Shown piece after piece: positions 61,881 to 64,000 of a DNA stretch of 64,000 nt (the first letter of the stretch is position 1; each line of letters starts with the position of its first letter). Position numbers and translations under genes: made by a program. The stretch is from Bacteroidales bacterium (GTDB lineage Bacteria; Bacteroidota; Bacteroidia; Bacteroidales; UBA12077), in NCBI GenBank assembly GCA_028282785.1, contig JANQHE010000069.1, positions 1 through 64,000 on the forward strand. The letters run 5' to 3'. The notes beneath the pieces are model-generated. The model saw only the letters and a list, made by a program, of their open reading frames with translations, was not told the DNA's origin and did not search any database.

Positions 61881-63098
61881 TTATTTGTTATATACATTGC
61901 TGGCACTAGTTTTTCTTCCGTTTATAAGTCTTTCGGTAAATATTAAAGGTATCAGGCAAATAGCAAACCAATAAAAAGGCATTTCTATCGATAATAAGGT
62001 TAGTAGTCCAAAAACGACTGCGGTCGTTATACTTGCAAAACTAGAAATCATTTGATTTAGTCCGAATATCTTTCCTCTATTTTGCTTGGTTGTTTTATCT
62101 CCAATTTGGCTTTCAAGCACACCGGCAATTAAGTTGATGGTTAAACAATCTACCGCAACAATGAAATATATCGCCCATTTAGATGTTCCAATAAATGTGT
62201 AGCTCAGAAGAACTAAAACACCGATAATTGCCATAATAGATATAAATCTGGTTTGGTTTATTTTATGAACAACTTTTGTATAGAATAAATAGCTGGTAAC
62301 AATACTTACAAATCCCATATATGTGAAGAAAAATGAAATTTCTTTAGGTGACATTTTTAGTTCTCCAAGACTTATAAAAGTTACATAGTAGTGATAGTAA
62401 CCTAAAGTTAAAACCAAAAAGGCGTTTAAAATCAGAAGCCGATAGAGTATTATGTTTTCTTTTTTCAACGTTTTAAATTCTTTGAGGTTCGAAAGTGGGT
62501 TCAAACTTGAGCCAATACTTATCTTATTACTGTTTAAGTGGGTGTTTGTTTCTTTGAACAAAACACATAGTAAAATATTCACAAAAGAGAGAGATAAACC
62601 CAGAACTATTAAGGGGACAACCGATTCCTGTCCTTCGATACCAAGGATAATAATAAGTAAACCAGCCAACATTGGTCCAACCACAAAACCAATTGAAACC
62701 ATTGTACCTTCAAGTCCAATATTTTTAGTTAAATCTTTTTTTGTTGAAATGTCCGTAATTGAAGCACGTATTGTGCTGTAAACACCATTTGTAAGTCCAT
62801 CTGCACCTCTATTCAAAAAATAGCCCGATGTATTTTTAAATAACAGAAAGAAATTAGCAAAGAATGTTCCGATTGAAGAAAGTAAGAAAACGGGCTTTCG
62901 ACCATATTTGTCTGATAGTTTCCCAAGCAGTGGGGCAGTAAATAGTTGAATTCCTAAAAATATTGCTGTCCCAATAGATAATAAAAATGCAGGATTTTTT
63001 CCGCCTTTCACTAATTCCGGTAAAATTGGCCATATTACCGTACCTATTGCGATGTCAATTAGAACGATTGAATAAATTATTTTGAGTCTTCTGTCCAT
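61881..63098 (-). CDS. MFS transporter, TetA/multidrug-like
   Basis: 405 residues with about 12 predicted membrane helices. The MFS motif A appears as GKLSDKYGRKPV in loop 2-3, and a second motif region follows RGADGLTNGVYSTIRASITD. It resembles small drug exporters of the tetracycline-resistance superfamily. The substrate is not determinable. It lies in the accessory tail, flanked on both sides by structured spacers. Confidence 0.88.
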   Translation of the reverse strand: MDRRLKIIYSIVLIDIAIGTVIWPILPELVKGGKNPAFLLSIGTAIFLGIQLFTAPLLGKLSDKYGRKPVFLLSSIGTFFANFFLLFKNTSGYFLNRGADGLTNGVYSTIRASITDISTKKDLTKNIGLEGTMVSIGFVVGPMLAGLLIIILGIEGQESVVPLIVLGLSLSFVNILLCVLFKETNTHLNSNKISIGSSLNPLSNLKEFKTLKKENIILYRLLILNAFLVLTLGYYHYYVTFISLGELKMSPKEISFFFTYMGFVSIVTSYLFYTKVVHKINQTRFISIMAIIGVLVLLSYTFIGTSKWAIYFIVAVDCLTINLIAGVLESQIGDKTTKQNRGKIFGLNQMISSFASITTAVVFGLLTLLSIEMPFYWFAICLIPLIFTERLINGRKTSASNVYNK

Positions 63099-63132
63099 TT
63101 TTTTATTTGCTTTGAATTACTGTCAACGGTAA

Positions 63133-63233
63133 TTTGTATACTTTTGGGGCGTAGTACGGTCAGGCCGAAATACCGCTGGTGAGAGCTACAAACCCTTGAA
63201 TTTGCACTTTTGCCCGCCCTGAAGTATACAAAA
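63133..63233. repeat. Long imperfect inverted repeat, attC-like spacer
   Basis: TTTGTATACTTTTGGGGCG at 63133-63151 is mirrored by CGCCCTGAAGTATACAAA at 63215-63232, leaving a GC-rich centre of about 63 bp. The stretch then continues into tgttatccgctgg. A stem of this size between two minor genes resembles recombination sites of gene cassettes, but no integrase is in the window and the core motif is not canonical. Confidence 0.45.
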
Positions 63234-63280
63234 TTGTTATCCGCTGGCTTTTTATTAATCATTCTTGTTCGTTTTTTTTA

Positions 63281-64000
63281 TTATAATGAGTTCAATTCTT
63301 TTATCAAATAATTTAAATTGATTCTGTATTTATTTTGGTCGAGTTCATCAAATTGCAATTGTTCAATAAGTTCAAAAATATCTTGAAGTTTTCTGCTTAT
63401 TAAATAATACCGTAAAAGGGTGTCATTTAAATGGTAATTGGGATTGAGTTCAGAATATCTTTTAATAAATAAATCGAAATAAGGTTGTTGATAAATGCTA
63501 AAAATATCAGCTTCAAGAGGTGCAAATTTTATTCCCTCCCAATCTAAAAGATATAATTGTTTGTCGTTTGTAATAATATTCCAATGATGAATGTCTGTAT
63601 GGCATAAACAAAATTTCAAATTCTGTTCTTTTAATATTTTAGACAGGCAATTCCATTCGTTTATTTTACTTTCGGTAATTAAACGTTTAGGTCTCAGTAT
63701 TTCTTTTATATCAGTTTTTAATTGATGGAAGTTTCTGTTTATCCACTCACTTAATTCGGGAATAAACGGAAGATTAAATGTTTCAGAAATTCTCTTGGTA
63801 TCAAAAGGAAAATGTTCTAGATTATGAAGTTGGGAAACAATATTAGCCAGGTTAAACACTTGTTCTTCTGTGAGAATTTGTTCGCCAACGGTGAAACCTT
63901 CAATGTAATCAAATAGAATATAAACATTACTTTCATTTTCAATTTTATAATCTTGAGTTTGCGTTTTAATCAACCGAATTATTTTCCCTTTAAGCGAAGT
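63281..64000 (-). CDS. Aminoglycoside phosphotransferase (APH)-family kinase, 5' end beyond window
   Basis: At least 240 residues; the frame is open to 64000, so the N terminus is missing. A protein-kinase-like catalytic loop reads HTDIHHWN (HxDxxxxN) and the metal-binding loop is LLDWEGIKFAP. The visible TTG at 63973 is not credible as the real start because family-like sequence (SLKGKIIRL) continues upstream. It may phosphorylate an aminoglycoside, choline or another small molecule; resistance is not shown. Confidence 0.82.
   Translation of the reverse strand, partial: TSLKGKIIRLIKTQTQDYKIENESNVYILFDYIEGFTVGEQILTEEQVFNLANIVSQLHNLEHFPFDTKRISETFNLPFIPELSEWINRNFHQLKTDIKEILRPKRLITESKINEWNCLSKILKEQNLKFCLCHTDIHHWNIITNDKQLYLLDWEGIKFAPLEADIFSIYQQPYFDLFIKRYSELNPNYHLNDTLLRYYLISRKLQDIFELIEQLQFDELDQNKYRINLNYLIKELNSL

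Noticed and set aside
61732..61974. 80-codon plus-strand frame overlapping the end of the MFS gene
   Set aside because: It runs through a structured spacer and antisense to a real gene.
1..64000. CRISPR array, tRNA or rRNA genes
   Set aside because: No regularly spaced direct repeats and no tRNA-like or rRNA-like stretches were noticed; the repeats present are dispersed palindromes.

Overview
The window looks like a low-GC Bacteroidota chromosome, probably Bacteroidales/Marinilabiliales or a relative. The signs are AT-rich coding sequence, few Shine-Dalgarno sequences, a few TAnnTTTG-type -7 boxes, a carboxypeptidase-regulatory-domain TonB receptor, an OmpA/PD40/TPR protein, the serC-serA-DUF1015 gene order, and dispersed palindromes of the kind common in that phylum. 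The placement rests on gene content only. I see no rRNA, tRNA or CRISPR array.

Positions 125-31876 hold a large aryl-polyene/flexirubin-like biosynthetic cluster in two divergent arms that meet at 25319-25634. The minus arm (25318 down to 125) starts with a tyrosine/histidine ammonia-lyase homologue. It continues with a FabG-type reductase, three catalytic ketosynthases (162, 160 and 148 are their active Cys positions), a chain-length-factor-like KS, a truncated KS-like protein, two ACPs, two hot-dog dehydratases, a thioesterase, an LpxL-like acyltransferase, a B12-binding radical SAM enzyme and an ABC exporter. Its envelope genes are a LolA-like carrier, a lipoprotein, a polysaccharide deacetylase, a glycosyltransferase-DUF2062 protein and a trifunctional MMPL/acyltransferase/methyltransferase protein. 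The plus arm (25635-31876) encodes a small HTH-like protein, a BtrH-like protein, an ACP, a sulfotransferase, another B12-binding radical SAM enzyme, an unknown protein, a further ACP, an AcpS-type phosphopantetheinyl transferase and a FabD-like acyltransferase. The HTH-like protein plus BtrH-like pair occurs in both arms, which points to a duplicated module. No acyl-CoA/ACP ligase and no DarA/DarB homologue is visible, so the pathway is either completed elsewhere or differs from classical flexirubin synthesis.

The minus arm is peppered with passenger DNA. There is an apparently intact REP-associated tyrosine transposase with its palindromes, and three decayed passenger genes: one GxxExxY protein and two four-helix-bundle proteins, each with an identifiable lesion. 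GC-rich palindromic repeats also occur, and one seems to have removed the start of a lipoprotein gene. A 110-bp element with terminal inverted repeats lies at 53026-53135, with a near-identical copy in the same orientation at 1-99, so the two bracket the whole cluster. A related element sits at 31880-32060.

Positions 32082-53000 are mostly ordinary chromosome: a secreted superoxide-reductase-like protein, a third B12 radical SAM protein, a TonB receptor, flavin reductase, RNase H, STAS and Hpt proteins, TPR and OmpA proteins, GcvT, ComB, SerC, SerA, DUF1015, YggS, a DHODH-like protein and secreted proteins, with several clear terminators. Positions 53148-64000 hold an M81 peptidase, CutC, a CydDC-type ABC pair, and then an accessory tail (beta-lactamase-family hydrolase, ICMT-like methyltransferase, MFS transporter, partial APH-like kinase) separated by structured, cassette-like spacers.
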